Assembly (NCBI RefSeq): GCF_008709555.1
Contig: NZ_VYIJ01000001.1
Location: 114,459 to 178,458 of the forward strand
Reading direction: 5' to 3'
Origin: Thermoplasma sp.
Lineage (GTDB): Archaea; Thermoplasmatota; Thermoplasmata; Thermoplasmatales; Thermoplasmataceae
DNA length: 64,000 nucleotides
Shown piece after piece: positions 47,294 through 56,277 of the stretch. Both the position numbers and the translations under genes were made by a program. Under the pieces are notes generated by a model. That model made no database searches. It saw only the letters and a program-made list of their open reading frames with translations, and had not been told where the DNA came from. The number at the start of each line of letters is the position of its first letter. The stretch's first letter is position 1.

Positions 47294-47572
47294 GGTTTGA
47301 AATCATAAGGCTATATATTATGTTATCATGTTATGTGGCATCTCCGCACTGCAATCTAAACGCTAGAAGAAACGAATGCGCGTATTACGGTATAGCGGAG
47401 AAGAGCGCTATAGTTTCAGGAGACGGCGCCAAACGAAAACTACATAACTAACCTCACGATTTTCCGTAGACACAGACCTGCCGCAGTGGACTGGAAAAAT
47501 AAACTAATTCAGATGGGCCTGCGTTTCGGGCTTCATAAGTCCAGATATGTGGACAGAACCTGAGTCTCGTGC
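47294..47572. other. Intergenic stretch before tRNA-Leu
   Basis: The 279 bp contain the folC promoter on the minus strand (tatatattatg near 47313). A weak long-range inverted repeat (TCTCCGC at 47341, GCGGAGA near 47395) could form an RNA hairpin. No coding frame has support. Confidence 0.3.
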
Positions 47573-47656
47573 GCGGAGGTTGTCGAGACTGGCCAAAGGC
47601 GATGGATTCAGGGTCCATTCCCGAAGGGGTTCGAGGGTTCAAATCCCTCCCTCCGC
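47573..47656 (+). tRNA. tRNA-Leu (anticodon CAG)
   Basis: The 84-nt gene has the same acceptor, T arm and long variable arm as the tRNA-Leu at 32251. The anticodon loop is TTCAGGG (anticodon CAG). One D-loop base also differs (GGCC for GGTC). No intron and no encoded CCA are present. Confidence 0.95.
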
Positions 47657-47675
47657 ATTTCATATTTTCATAATG

Positions 47676-48473
47676 TCAGTGGATCACCGATATGACCTTT
47701 GTTATTATGGAGTACAGGAGGACTACAGCAAATGAAGAATAAGATATCGTGGAGAGATAGGCGAAGAGAATATACCTGAAGTTCATCTCTTTTATATTAT
47801 AAACGATGTAAGAAATAGCCATCGCTATGACGCTTATAATGATCATATACATCGCTCTAGATGCCAGCGGTAGAGCATCCATCCAGCGCAGACCCGGTAA
47901 AACTGTTATCACGTTAACGATAGTGACGGATGCTGACGCCGTAATGATGAATGAAGATATGCCAGAATAGACCAGTGATATATACAAGATGGAGGATTCT
48001 AGGAGGCTTATCGTCAGCGCTATTAACAGCACGTAGTTGATGGTCTGATCCCATTTCGGGAGTACATCGCCCAGTTTTCCGTAAGGTACAAGAAGAAGGA
48101 AGACAAGGAACCACATGGATATGGAATAGAATATGACAAAGAGATCATAGTAGTTTATTATACGGTGTCTCGCATAGTCAACGTAAGACGACCGCTTCCA
48201 GAACCTGATCAAGCTATAACCAAGGCCTGTACGTATGAACCTTGAATAGAGCCCTGGTGAAGACGTTCTGTAGCTGAGGATCTCGAAAACCGGTTTGCCA
48301 GCCTGCTTTTGGATTTCACAACTGAATTCATTCTGGTGTCTTATCCTAGGGATCCTTGCCATTCTGAAACTGATTCTAAACGGATTTTTCACCATCATGA
48401 AGTATAGTATCAATAAGAAGATGGCCGATGAAACCACGTAGGCTGGCAGAAAAATTATTGAGATTTTTATCAT
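47676..48473 (-). CDS. Hypothetical membrane protein, 265 residues
   Basis: The protein has an N-terminal helix (residues 5-28), a basic soluble part (30-105, rich in Arg and Tyr) and five further helices (about 110-130, 143-165, 166-192, 206-225 and 232-262). I do not recognise a family. A TATA-like tatttataaat on the minus strand near 48505 fits a leaderless ATG at 48473. Both neighbours appear to have separate transcription. Confidence 0.6.
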   Translation of the reverse strand: MIKISIIFLPAYVVSSAIFLLILYFMMVKNPFRISFRMARIPRIRHQNEFSCEIQKQAGKPVFEILSYRTSSPGLYSRFIRTGLGYSLIRFWKRSSYVDYARHRIINYYDLFVIFYSISMWFLVFLLLVPYGKLGDVLPKWDQTINYVLLIALTISLLESSILYISLVYSGISSFIITASASVTIVNVITVLPGLRWMDALPLASRAMYMIIISVIAMAISYIVYNIKEMNFRYILFAYLSTISYSSFAVVLLYSIITKVISVIH

Positions 48474-48572
48474 GTTCTATTTTAAAAATTATCATTTTTC
48501 TATTTATAAATATTTTCACCATGCAGATATTCGGGAAAAATTACATAAACATATTTGAAGAATAATCATTAT

Positions 48573-50060
48573 TTAGACTTTATCCATGATCTTACGGATA
48601 TAGTTTGATGTGTCGAACCTGAATGATGAGAGAAATTCAAAATCCGTATTGTATAGGTCCCTGACGTCAGTTAATCCATAATACATCATGGCAAGGCGTT
48701 CAAGTCCCATGCCCCATGCCATAACCGGGGCCTTCAGACCCAGTATTTTGAGAACCTCCGGCCTGAAGATACCGGATCCTCCAAGTTCAACCTCCCTGCC
48801 GTTTACATTAACGATAACATCTAGACTGGGTTCGGTGTAAGGGTAATATGAAGGAACGAGTCTTATGTCTCTGAATCCAAGCTCTGAGTAGAAATCCCTA
48901 AGTATCCATTTAAGAGTCGATACGTTGACGTCTCTGCTGTATACCGCACCCTCAATCTGATAGAATTCCGCAAGATGCTTCCAGTCAACGCTTTCATGTC
49001 TGAAGACCTTTTCCACTGAGAATATGGCCTGCGGTGGAATGTTGTTCTCATAAAGGTACCTGGCCGTATTTACCGTTGTGTGTGTCCTGAGGATCAGTCT
49101 CTTTGATTCAGAGTCTGACCACTTATAACCCCAACCGGAATATCCATCGACTCCTTTCTCATGTATTCTCTTTATTCTTCTGGATATTTCTGGATGGTCT
49201 ATCTTGAAATTCTCGCCATCAACGTAAAATGTATCCTGCATGTCCCTGGCCGGATGGTCCTGTGGAATGAATAGGGCATCCATGTCCCAGAGCGTAGACT
49301 CTATGAAATGCCCGCTCATCTCCGTGAAACCCATGTTCAGGAAGATCCTCCTTATCTCCTCTATTAGATATGTCATCGGATGCTTGAGCGATCCCTTGGC
49401 GGATGAGGTCGGAGAATTCAGGTCATATCTTCTGAAATTCCTTTCTTTCCAAGATCCGGAGGAGATGATGGACGGGTCCAGAGTTCCAATAAGATCCTCG
49501 CCGTTGAAACCTGCTATTGCTTCATATGACGCATCTTTCAGTCGGACTATCCTCTCGATCCTAGTCTTCTCCTCAATCACGCCTGATCGGTGCCTGAAAT
49601 GATCCAGCATTTCGGTATCTCCAGGATCTAGCGTGGAGAGATATCTCTGTCTTCTTTCTATGACCTCCTCTATACCGGAATCCCTGAACGAGATCTTTCC
49701 GCCCTTTGGAATTATTCCAAATTTTGCAAGCTGGGCGAGGGCAATCCTATACGTATCAGGCATGTATTCTCTAACTTCATCTAGCGTCATCTCTCCCTTT
49801 TCCTTTAACCTCTCGTACAATACGAGTTCAGGGAGGCCTTTATTCAAATATCTCTGCCCCTCAGCAGACAGCGCATAGGTTCTTATCTCCCTGCGATCAA
49901 CTTCGATTAGTCCCTTCACCTCTAGCCATGATATGGCGCTAGCGATGTCTCTATCGGATAAGCCATCGATGGAAAGCTCTGATTCTTTAGCCGATCCTCC
50001 CATTGACTGAATTGCTCGCAGTACCTTATACTCGGCCTCGCTGATCTGAACCATCACCAT
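48573..50060 (-). CDS. pheS: Phenylalanyl-tRNA synthetase, alpha subunit
   Basis: The 495-residue class II synthetase has N-terminal winged-helix DNA/tRNA-binding-like domains (to about residue 170). Motif 2 is VFRHESVDWKHLAEFYQIEG and motif 3 is AWGMGLERLAMMYYG. The archaeal/eukaryal-type alpha subunit pairs with PheT, which is not in the window. In-frame ATGs at 50060 and 50054 are both possible. Confidence 0.95.
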   Translation of the reverse strand: MVMVQISEAEYKVLRAIQSMGGSAKESELSIDGLSDRDIASAISWLEVKGLIEVDRREIRTYALSAEGQRYLNKGLPELVLYERLKEKGEMTLDEVREYMPDTYRIALAQLAKFGIIPKGGKISFRDSGIEEVIERRQRYLSTLDPGDTEMLDHFRHRSGVIEEKTRIERIVRLKDASYEAIAGFNGEDLIGTLDPSIISSGSWKERNFRRYDLNSPTSSAKGSLKHPMTYLIEEIRRIFLNMGFTEMSGHFIESTLWDMDALFIPQDHPARDMQDTFYVDGENFKIDHPEISRRIKRIHEKGVDGYSGWGYKWSDSESKRLILRTHTTVNTARYLYENNIPPQAIFSVEKVFRHESVDWKHLAEFYQIEGAVYSRDVNVSTLKWILRDFYSELGFRDIRLVPSYYPYTEPSLDVIVNVNGREVELGGSGIFRPEVLKILGLKAPVMAWGMGLERLAMMYYGLTDVRDLYNTDFEFLSSFRFDTSNYIRKIMDKV

Positions 50061-50324
50061 GGGTATGCACAGATGTTGTATATATTATTTCGTCGGTAGC
50101 AGAAGTTCGGGATCCACATTGTTGTCGTGAAAATACGTCATAAAGAGCTTGTTAAGGCGTAAATCAGAAGAGATCCAAAAAGATATGGTCTGGACTCTCT
50201 CCGTCGACTCTCAGTGATCTTGAAATGTTATTTCAATACGAATTACGACATAATATGTCTTATTTTTGCTGTTAATTATTCATTTCAACACAAGATTTTT
50301 ATATTTATAAATGCTGTGGTTATT

Positions 50325-51734
50325 ATGGAAAATAACGATTTGGGAGAAGGAAGATTAGCAGCGTTCCTTAATCCAAAGCTGAATGCTGGTTTAACGCTGG
50401 TCTTCATAGCTTTCTTTCTCATCATAAGTCCACTGCTACCTGGAGTCAGCTGGTTCAGGCTTGGCGATTTCACACTTGACATGGTGAATTTCTATCATAC
50501 AGTGATGATACCTTTTGCATTCTTGCTTATCCTATATACATCTGAACTTCTGGGATTGTCCGCGTTCATAAGGAAGGCGATTAATATCAGCACTATACCG
50601 GTGCTCGTGCTTACCGTTCTCGGCATGGCATTCTTTTACCCATCATCAACACAATATGCAGATTACGTTCTACAGGCTCTCAGGGATGTATGGATGCTCG
50701 TTGTTGCCATACTGTTTTTGATAGGATTGCTGATATTCCCTTTTAGATCAAAGGAGAGGTTCAGGCTCATATGGGGATCGTATTTCCTGATACTTGCAGC
50801 CACCGTATCTGCCGGCATAGCCGCCGTTATGGGCATGGTCTATGAGTATGGAAACCTGTTCGGATATTCATCGATACCGTTCTTCAATTCAATGGTGAAT
50901 TCCTGGGGAGGTCTACAGACTTTCCTGGGCAATCTTGTAACATCGCATTCGCATGAGATGCTTCCTGCCGTGATGGGCGGCATCGTTGCTGTGGCCGCCG
51001 TTTCGTTCAAATACGAAAAGTTGAGTTCCGTAAAGAGAAACATGGTCAATGCAGGGATGGTGATCAGCCTGTTCGGAGTCATCGCCATGACCTATCTTTA
51101 CATAATCTCATCCTTTGGCACATACGTCATTCCAACGCTGTTCCCATTCGGTCCAGGTGGTATGGATGGCCTCGCAGAGGACGATACCATGACCGGAATA
51201 GTCGGTTGGGGCGCACTCATTTCCCTACTCGGGCTCTATTATGCGGCAAAATCAGAAAAGGATGCCGGAGACAGGCTAGCCATGATCTCAGAATTCTTTG
51301 TGTGGTTGGCCACCATGGCGGTCATGGTCGGTGTCGGCTATGCCATAGAATTCAACGAGGCATTCTTCGGATTCGGATCTCCAGGAGTGCCACCCAACGG
51401 AGGCCCTGGCTATCTGTACGATATGGCGTACACAAATGGTCATCTCCTGTATGCATTCTTCATGATGCCACTGATCGCCGGAACACTGATACTGATATAC
51501 AGATATGCGCCAACGGCAAGGGTAAAGATTTTATCATCGTACCTCACGGTGATCGGATCGGTGATAGGCGGCTTTGGTCTCATATACTATGTGATCAACC
51601 TCCACTGGATACTTGAGGCTATAGGGCTTGCATTCATCCTACTGGCAATAGCAGTCTCATCCATATCGTTCTTCATCACCAGCAGCAAAGAGAAAGAATC
51701 CCTAAATATCTCAGCTCACACTGGATGGAGATAA
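50325..51734 (+). CDS. Polytopic membrane protein with HSHE motif, function unknown
   Basis: The protein of about 469 residues has about 12 transmembrane helices. I use the ATG at 50325 because the TATA box tttttatatttataaa (50295-50311) lies just upstream. The central LVTSHSHEMLPAVMGG carries two His residues beside a helix. Further His residues occur in NGHLLYAF and NLHWILEA. Paired membrane His residues recall haem-copper oxidase-like or quinol-linked haem proteins, but no full signature is visible. The next gene begins 131 bp on with its own TATA box. Confidence 0.6.
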   Translation: MENNDLGEGRLAAFLNPKLNAGLTLVFIAFFLIISPLLPGVSWFRLGDFTLDMVNFYHTVMIPFAFLLILYTSELLGLSAFIRKAINISTIPVLVLTVLGMAFFYPSSTQYADYVLQALRDVWMLVVAILFLIGLLIFPFRSKERFRLIWGSYFLILAATVSAGIAAVMGMVYEYGNLFGYSSIPFFNSMVNSWGGLQTFLGNLVTSHSHEMLPAVMGGIVAVAAVSFKYEKLSSVKRNMVNAGMVISLFGVIAMTYLYIISSFGTYVIPTLFPFGPGGMDGLAEDDTMTGIVGWGALISLLGLYYAAKSEKDAGDRLAMISEFFVWLATMAVMVGVGYAIEFNEAFFGFGSPGVPPNGGPGYLYDMAYTNGHLLYAFFMMPLIAGTLILIYRYAPTARVKILSSYLTVIGSVIGGFGLIYYVINLHWILEAIGLAFILLAIAVSSISFFITSSKEKESLNISAHTGWR

Positions 51735-51864
51735 TCGATATAAATATAATTAATTTTTATAAAGAAATATTTCTTTAACTTTTCATGCATCATATGGTCT
51801 GTTTTCAGAAAAAAGATTATGAATAAATTTGAAATATTGTTTATAGATAAAGTATCTGGTTTTT

Positions 51865-52782
51865 ATGTCATCCTATTTTAAATGCAATGACGTATCAAAG
51901 ACCTATCCTAAGGGACAGATGGCTCTCCGCGGGGTAACCTTCGAGATACCCGCTAGCGGTATATTTTCACTGATAGGCAGGAATGGAGCGGGGAAGACAA
52001 CGCTTGTGCGGATTCTAGCCACGGAGCTCATGCCGAGTTCTGGCGATGTTTTCATCGATGGCGTCGACATAATAAAGGATCCAGACAGCATCAGAAAGCG
52101 CATTGCAATAATTCCGCAGGAGGCCAGGGCCATATCATGGCTTACTCCAATGCAGACCGTCACGACCTTCCTCCTCTACAGAGGCATGAAGTACGCAGAG
52201 GCGAAGGCCAGGTCGAGGGAGGTTCTGAAGGAGCTTGGGTTGACATCAGTGGCGGACAAGCTCAACAGGACGCTCTCTGGTGGGCAGAAACGGAAGGTCC
52301 TCGTGGCAGCGCTCGTGGCTTCTGATGCAGATATCCTATTCATGGACGAGCCGACCACCGGTCTGGATCCGATCTCTAGGGCTGAACTATGGGATATCCT
52401 CTCCGAACTGAAGAAGAACAAATTTATCTTTCTGACGACGCATTATCTCGAAGAGGCTGAAAGGCTCTCCGATCGCATAGGCATACTGGATCAGGGTGAG
52501 ATAAAGGCCATAGGCACCATGTCTGATCTCAGGGCCATGGTACCGAAGAAATACAGCATAAGCTTGATAGACAGGGATCACGGAAGCGTCGAAATCGAGA
52601 ACAATGGTTCCTTGATGAAGATCGGGAGCAGGATATTTGTGGATGACAATGAGGCCTACGTGATAGCAAGGGATCTCATAAACAAGAACTTTAGGTTCTC
52701 GATAAATCCCGTATCGCTCGAGGACATCTATTACAGTATAGCGAGGAAGGAGATAGGGGGTGAAGAAGGTGTACAGGACTAG
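51865..52782 (+). CDS. ABC transporter ATP-binding protein
   Basis: The 305-residue ATPase has Walker A GRNGAGKTT (38-46), signature LSGGQKRKVL, Walker B DILFMDEPTTGLDP and an H-loop FLTTHYLEE. A C-terminal extension of about 80 residues is typical of the DrrA/CcmA/NatA type. It pairs with the overlapping ABC-2 permease gene to form an exporter. Cargo could be a drug, lipid or sugar. A TATA-like tttatagata lies about 20 nt upstream. Confidence 0.93.
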   Translation: MSSYFKCNDVSKTYPKGQMALRGVTFEIPASGIFSLIGRNGAGKTTLVRILATELMPSSGDVFIDGVDIIKDPDSIRKRIAIIPQEARAISWLTPMQTVTTFLLYRGMKYAEAKARSREVLKELGLTSVADKLNRTLSGGQKRKVLVAALVASDADILFMDEPTTGLDPISRAELWDILSELKKNKFIFLTTHYLEEAERLSDRIGILDQGEIKAIGTMSDLRAMVPKKYSISLIDRDHGSVEIENNGSLMKIGSRIFVDDNEAYVIARDLINKNFRFSINPVSLEDIYYSIARKEIGGEEGVQD

Positions 52783-53506
52783 CCAGATGGCTGCATCGAT
52801 ACTTGTGAACGCCATATACGCCATGAAGAACTTTCCCATAACGCTCGTAAACACCCTGCTCTCGCCGCTCTCATTCCTCCTAGTCATCACACTGGCCAGT
52901 CATGGCAGATTGCTCTCCGTATCCGTTGGAGGTGCGCTCATCATGTCCATGATATCGAGCGGTATAGGACTCCAGGGTGATCTCTCTCATCTCAAGAACG
53001 ATTTCAAGCTGCAGGATATGGTTGTGAGTTCACCCACAACCGCATCGGTGTATATCGTTGGTATGGCCATATCAGAGATAGTATATTCAATACCAGCCAT
53101 CGCTGTTCTTGGCATACTTGCCACCATATACATCCATACCACCGTTCTAGGCGTATTTCAAATTATAGCTGTCATGGTCCTGATGTTCTCATTCTCTATT
53201 CTGCTTGGCTTCACGCTCGCCACGATAACCTACGATATAATACAGAGCTGGGCCTTTTCCGGTATAATATCAACTTTGATGTCAACGATACCTCCTGTTT
53301 ATTATCCAATAACATACATCCCGATGCCATTCAGGTATGCCGCATACGCTTCACCGACAACCTACGGTGCTGAGCTTGTGCAGAACGCAATAGGCTTCGC
53401 TCACCTCTCAGGAACGGCGTTCATGGTCGACTGGATAATACTCATAATGATCAACGTGGTCTTCTTCATAATAGCCGTAAAAAAGGCCAGATGGAGAGAG
53501 GTCTGA
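52760..53506 (+). CDS. ABC-2 type permease
   Basis: The 248-residue protein has six transmembrane helices. The ABC-2 pattern near the end is RYAAYASPTTYGAELVQNAIG. It overlaps the ATPase gene by 23 bp, so the two are co-translated as one exporter. The substrate is unknown. Confidence 0.88.
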   Translation: MKKVYRTSQMAASILVNAIYAMKNFPITLVNTLLSPLSFLLVITLASHGRLLSVSVGGALIMSMISSGIGLQGDLSHLKNDFKLQDMVVSSPTTASVYIVGMAISEIVYSIPAIAVLGILATIYIHTTVLGVFQIIAVMVLMFSFSILLGFTLATITYDIIQSWAFSGIISTLMSTIPPVYYPITYIPMPFRYAAYASPTTYGAELVQNAIGFAHLSGTAFMVDWIILIMINVVFFIIAVKKARWREV

Positions 53507-53509
53507 TGA

Positions 53510-54130
53510 TCAATCCTCTTCGTAGGAAACCGGTAGGCCGGCCTCGAGCCATCTCTGCATGCCGCCTGCAACATCGTAAACATCGAGACCCATGGAGCTG
53601 AGCAGTTCGATCGCAACACGGCTTCTGTTCCCATGGGCGCAGATCACAGCATATCTCTTGCCCTTATCCAGGTTTATTGGTTCCTGCATGATCCTTGAGA
53701 ACGGTATGTTGATTGATCCTTCTATGAATCCAGAGAAAAGCTCAAACTCCTCACGGATGTCTATTATGGAGAATTCTCCGATCTTTGTGTACAGGCCCCA
53801 TGCATCAATTGATTTGTAATATGCGAAAGGATAATACCTTGACCAGGATCTATCAGTGTTGTCATAGATTATCTTAACATTACTGGGCAGATCTATGCCC
53901 ATCAAAAATTCCAAGTCTGCTTGGATCGAAGAGAATATCATTATATTCTCATTCATAAGATCCGGTCTCGAAACGACTGACATTACATCCTTCGCGGGTA
54001 TGGGAAAGGAAAATGGGGGATGAAATTCATTATAGATGCTCAAAGGATCTGTGTCTATGATGATCGAGGATCTTCCAGATAACATCTCCATTATTTTCTC
54101 TCGGTGTTCAATACCCTTGATCAGCTCCAC
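53510..54130 (-). CDS. Rhodanese-domain protein
   Basis: The C-terminal 100 residues form a rhodanese domain with SIIDIREEFELFSGFIEGSINIP and the active loop CAHGNRS, whose Cys carries the sulfur. The upstream 100 residues look like a degenerate, Cys-less rhodanese half. I place the start at GTG 54130, 25 nt after a minus-strand TATA box (aatataaatg). The frame is open to a TTG at 54208. Sulfur transfer is likely, but the partner is unknown. Confidence 0.75.
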   Translation of the reverse strand: MELIKGIEHREKIMEMLSGRSSIIIDTDPLSIYNEFHPPFSFPIPAKDVMSVVSRPDLMNENIMIFSSIQADLEFLMGIDLPSNVKIIYDNTDRSWSRYYPFAYYKSIDAWGLYTKIGEFSIIDIREEFELFSGFIEGSINIPFSRIMQEPINLDKGKRYAVICAHGNRSRVAIELLSSMGLDVYDVAGGMQRWLEAGLPVSYEED

Positions 54131-54241
54131 GGACGTTAACTCTGTTTTGAAATATAAATGAATTGTAAGCACAGATGATAAAATTGAGGCCACTTTTTTC
54201 CATCGCAATTAATCTTTTCCTTGTAGTTCGGAGTTTTCTCT

Positions 54242-55093
54242 TCATTTCGCTGTAATATTGTAATTTGTTATTATAAGCTCCTTTATAGGATTCCTTTTGC
54301 TTCCGATTGAATTTATATTTCTCCTTGCGTCCACCTCAATATAGCTGAAATCATTGTAAAGTGCTTTTATGAACTCCGTGCTTGAATTGGACTCCATCAC
54401 ATAAACGCCTTTCTCAGAAAGCCCTTTAAATACTCTGAAGAGTCTCTCCTGATCCTTTTCATCGAATCCTGACTTTGTATACTCAGTGAAATATGAAGTC
54501 CTGTTCAAGGGCATATATGGGGGATCAAGATATACAAAATCGCCTTTTGTTGCGCCCGAAACAGCAAATTCAAAATCGGAATTCATTATAGCACATGATT
54601 GTAGAACTTCAGAAATTGCCATTATATTTTCTGAAGACGGCATACTGGGATTTTTATATCTTCCGAATGGCACATTGAATTTATTTTCAGAATTGACTCT
54701 ATATAGCCCGTTATAGCCATGACGATTCAGATAAATGAGAAGAGCAGATCTTCTCACCGGATCTTCTGTGGAGTTGAACAGCGATCTTGCCTTATAATAA
54801 TCTTCTCTGCTATTCCTGAATTCCAAATTCTTCAGTTCCTGTATCAATTCCAACGGGTTTTCTTTTATTATTTTATATAGATCATAGAGATCTTTATTTG
54901 TATCTGAAATCACGGCATGATCGATCAGGTTAGAGGAATAAAGTGATATTAATAATGCTGCACCACCTACAAATGGTTCATAATAGTTATTAAACTCAGC
55001 AGGAATATTTTTGAGAAGAATCGGAAGCAACTGCCTCTTCCCACCAGCCCACTTCAAAATTGGCCTGTAATCACTCTTCGATAATGGTTCCAT
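54242..55093 (-). CDS. DNA adenine methyltransferase (Dam/M.DpnII class)
   Basis: The protein of about 283 residues has motif I ILKWAGGKRQLLPIL, YEPFVGGAAL and the catalytic motif DPPY (FVYLDPPYMPL). This places it in the D12 class of N6-adenine methylases, many of which modify GATC. The ATG at 55093 fits a minus-strand TATA-like run (about 55120-55133). The frame is open to 55177. No restriction endonuclease gene is adjacent, and the gene looks richer in A/T than its neighbours, which suggests transfer. Confidence 0.87.
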   Translation of the reverse strand: MEPLSKSDYRPILKWAGGKRQLLPILLKNIPAEFNNYYEPFVGGAALLISLYSSNLIDHAVISDTNKDLYDLYKIIKENPLELIQELKNLEFRNSREDYYKARSLFNSTEDPVRRSALLIYLNRHGYNGLYRVNSENKFNVPFGRYKNPSMPSSENIMAISEVLQSCAIMNSDFEFAVSGATKGDFVYLDPPYMPLNRTSYFTEYTKSGFDEKDQERLFRVFKGLSEKGVYVMESNSSTEFIKALYNDFSYIEVDARRNINSIGSKRNPIKELIITNYNITAK

Positions 55094-55190
55094 GCTGTTT
55101 TTCCTGGCCAAAGATACCAATTTATTATATAGATTTTTAATGATAAGTTGAGGATCGGGGGAAGCTGTAGTTCTCAACAGCTTTGGCGAT

Positions 55191-55412
55191 GAGATACGCG
55201 GACTTCCTCCAATGGAAAGACCTATTGATAGTTCTCTGTTTTCCTTTGCATATACTCTACAATAACCAAGTGGTGTGATATTTGAGTAAAATCGCTGAAA
55301 TCCGAATCAACGACTGTGGATATCGCTACTTCTGGCTTGTCTGGATATCCGGAAAGGAGGATATTCCTTCGCTGAAAGGCAGCTCCGATACTTTAGCTGA
55401 GCAGTAGATCAT
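55191..55412 (+). repeat. IS605-type right-end / omega-RNA-like remnant, copy D
   Basis: This copy of about 220 bp is collinear with copy C, and its middle part (ttttcctttgcatat) matches copy A. The core is more diverged (cgactgtggatatcgct) and the terminal hairpin ends gcagtagatcat rather than GCTCAC. It lies directly upstream of the adenine methylase gene. The DNA from 55413 to 55626 shows only A/T-rich sequence. Confidence 0.6.
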
Positions 55413-55626
55413 CGACGAGGAATTTGATATACTATCTATTCGATTTTTTAATCATCATTACAATACCACATTTTCGGTTTTAGATGGCTGCGAGGTTCGC
55501 TTTATTGAAAGTTCATAGATGATTTAATGGTGAAGAAAAAATAAGAGATCATTAAAGTATATAGATCAATAAATTTATCTTATATATTGTATAATATAGT
55601 TTTCAGGAAGAACCCTTAGGAATGAC

Positions 55627-55699
55627 GGGCCTGCCGGGATTTGAACCCGGGTTGTCGGCTCCGAGGGCCGATGGGATATCCTGGCTACCTCACAGGCCC
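55627..55699 (-). tRNA. tRNA-Arg (anticodon UCG) with unusual C33
   Basis: The 73-nt cloverleaf has a perfect acceptor stem (GGGCCTG/CAGGCCC) and T arm (CCGGG-TTCAAAT-CCCGG). The anticodon stem is TCGGC/GCCGA with loop CCTCGGA, giving anticodon TCG. Position 33, almost always U, is C (plus-strand base 55665). In the standard register the D stem has only two Watson-Crick pairs. It may be functional but atypical, or decaying. Confidence 0.8.
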
Positions 55700-55830
55700 A
55701 CAGGATAATCATGAGAAAATATTTAAAGAAGAGTTAGGAAACTGGATAAAGCTGCAAATGTAAGCTGGCCCAACGATCAGATAAATGGGCTTTCCGCAAG
55801 AAAATGATATATAATTAACACTCCTACGCT

Positions 55831-55959
55831 GTACCGATAAAGATGAAGCTGGTGCATAATCGATGCCATTGGAGATCATTCTTCTTAACTGTATATACCT
55901 ATACAGGCAGAGCCTTCAACGAAAATTAAGATCCGAAGATCAGCTGAGGAGCAGCCCAC
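55831..55959 (+). repeat. Divergent IS605-end-like repeat, copy F
   Basis: This copy is about 100 bp alike to copy E on the opposite strand. It is aligned with copies A-D by agctggtgca near the left and GAAG…GAGGAGCAGCCCAC at the right. It adjoins the tRNA-Arg region. The remaining DNA to 56060 shows no gene. Confidence 0.5.
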
Positions 55960-56067
55960 GGGAAGGCCAGAGATAAATTTTGCAGGCTGAGATAGTGGCG
56001 ACACCTATCTATTCATTTTATTTACAGTTCCTTATCGCAGAAAAACTGAAAGCTGTTCATTCTCTTT

Positions 56068-56277
56068 TCAGAATAGCCTCGACTGTAGATCACTTCCCTC
56101 AGTGAATATATCTGGGGCTAAGTCGAAGATATCATAGACGGTCTTTTTCTTCTTCCCAACGGGATCTGTGGTCTTATAATTCATACACAGCGTGCATGGT
56201 GTCGCATAGGATGAAAGATAGCATGTGCCTTTATCGTAATAGATGCACATCTCAATACTGCTTTTCTCTTTCGCCAT
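56068..56277 (-). CDS. Small cysteine-containing protein
   Basis: The 69-residue protein has four Cys residues (CIYYDKGTC … CTLC), which could bind zinc or an iron-sulfur cluster. A basic KKKK stretch and an acidic tail follow. I use the ATG at 56277, which lies 26 bp inside the end of the ROK kinase gene, implying translational coupling. I do not recognise the family. Confidence 0.55.
   Translation of the reverse strand: MAKEKSSIEMCIYYDKGTCYLSSYATPCTLCMNYKTTDPVGKKKKTVYDIFDLAPDIFTEGSDLQSRLF

Noticed and set aside
47454..47735. Two frames spanning the tRNA-Leu at 47573
   Set aside because: Their peptides are translations of the tRNA sequence, and the same peptide appears at 32040-32366.
48062..48114. 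Short minus-strand frames inside the 265-residue membrane protein gene
   Set aside because: They are out-of-frame shadows of a longer hydrophobic coding sequence with a consistent promoter.
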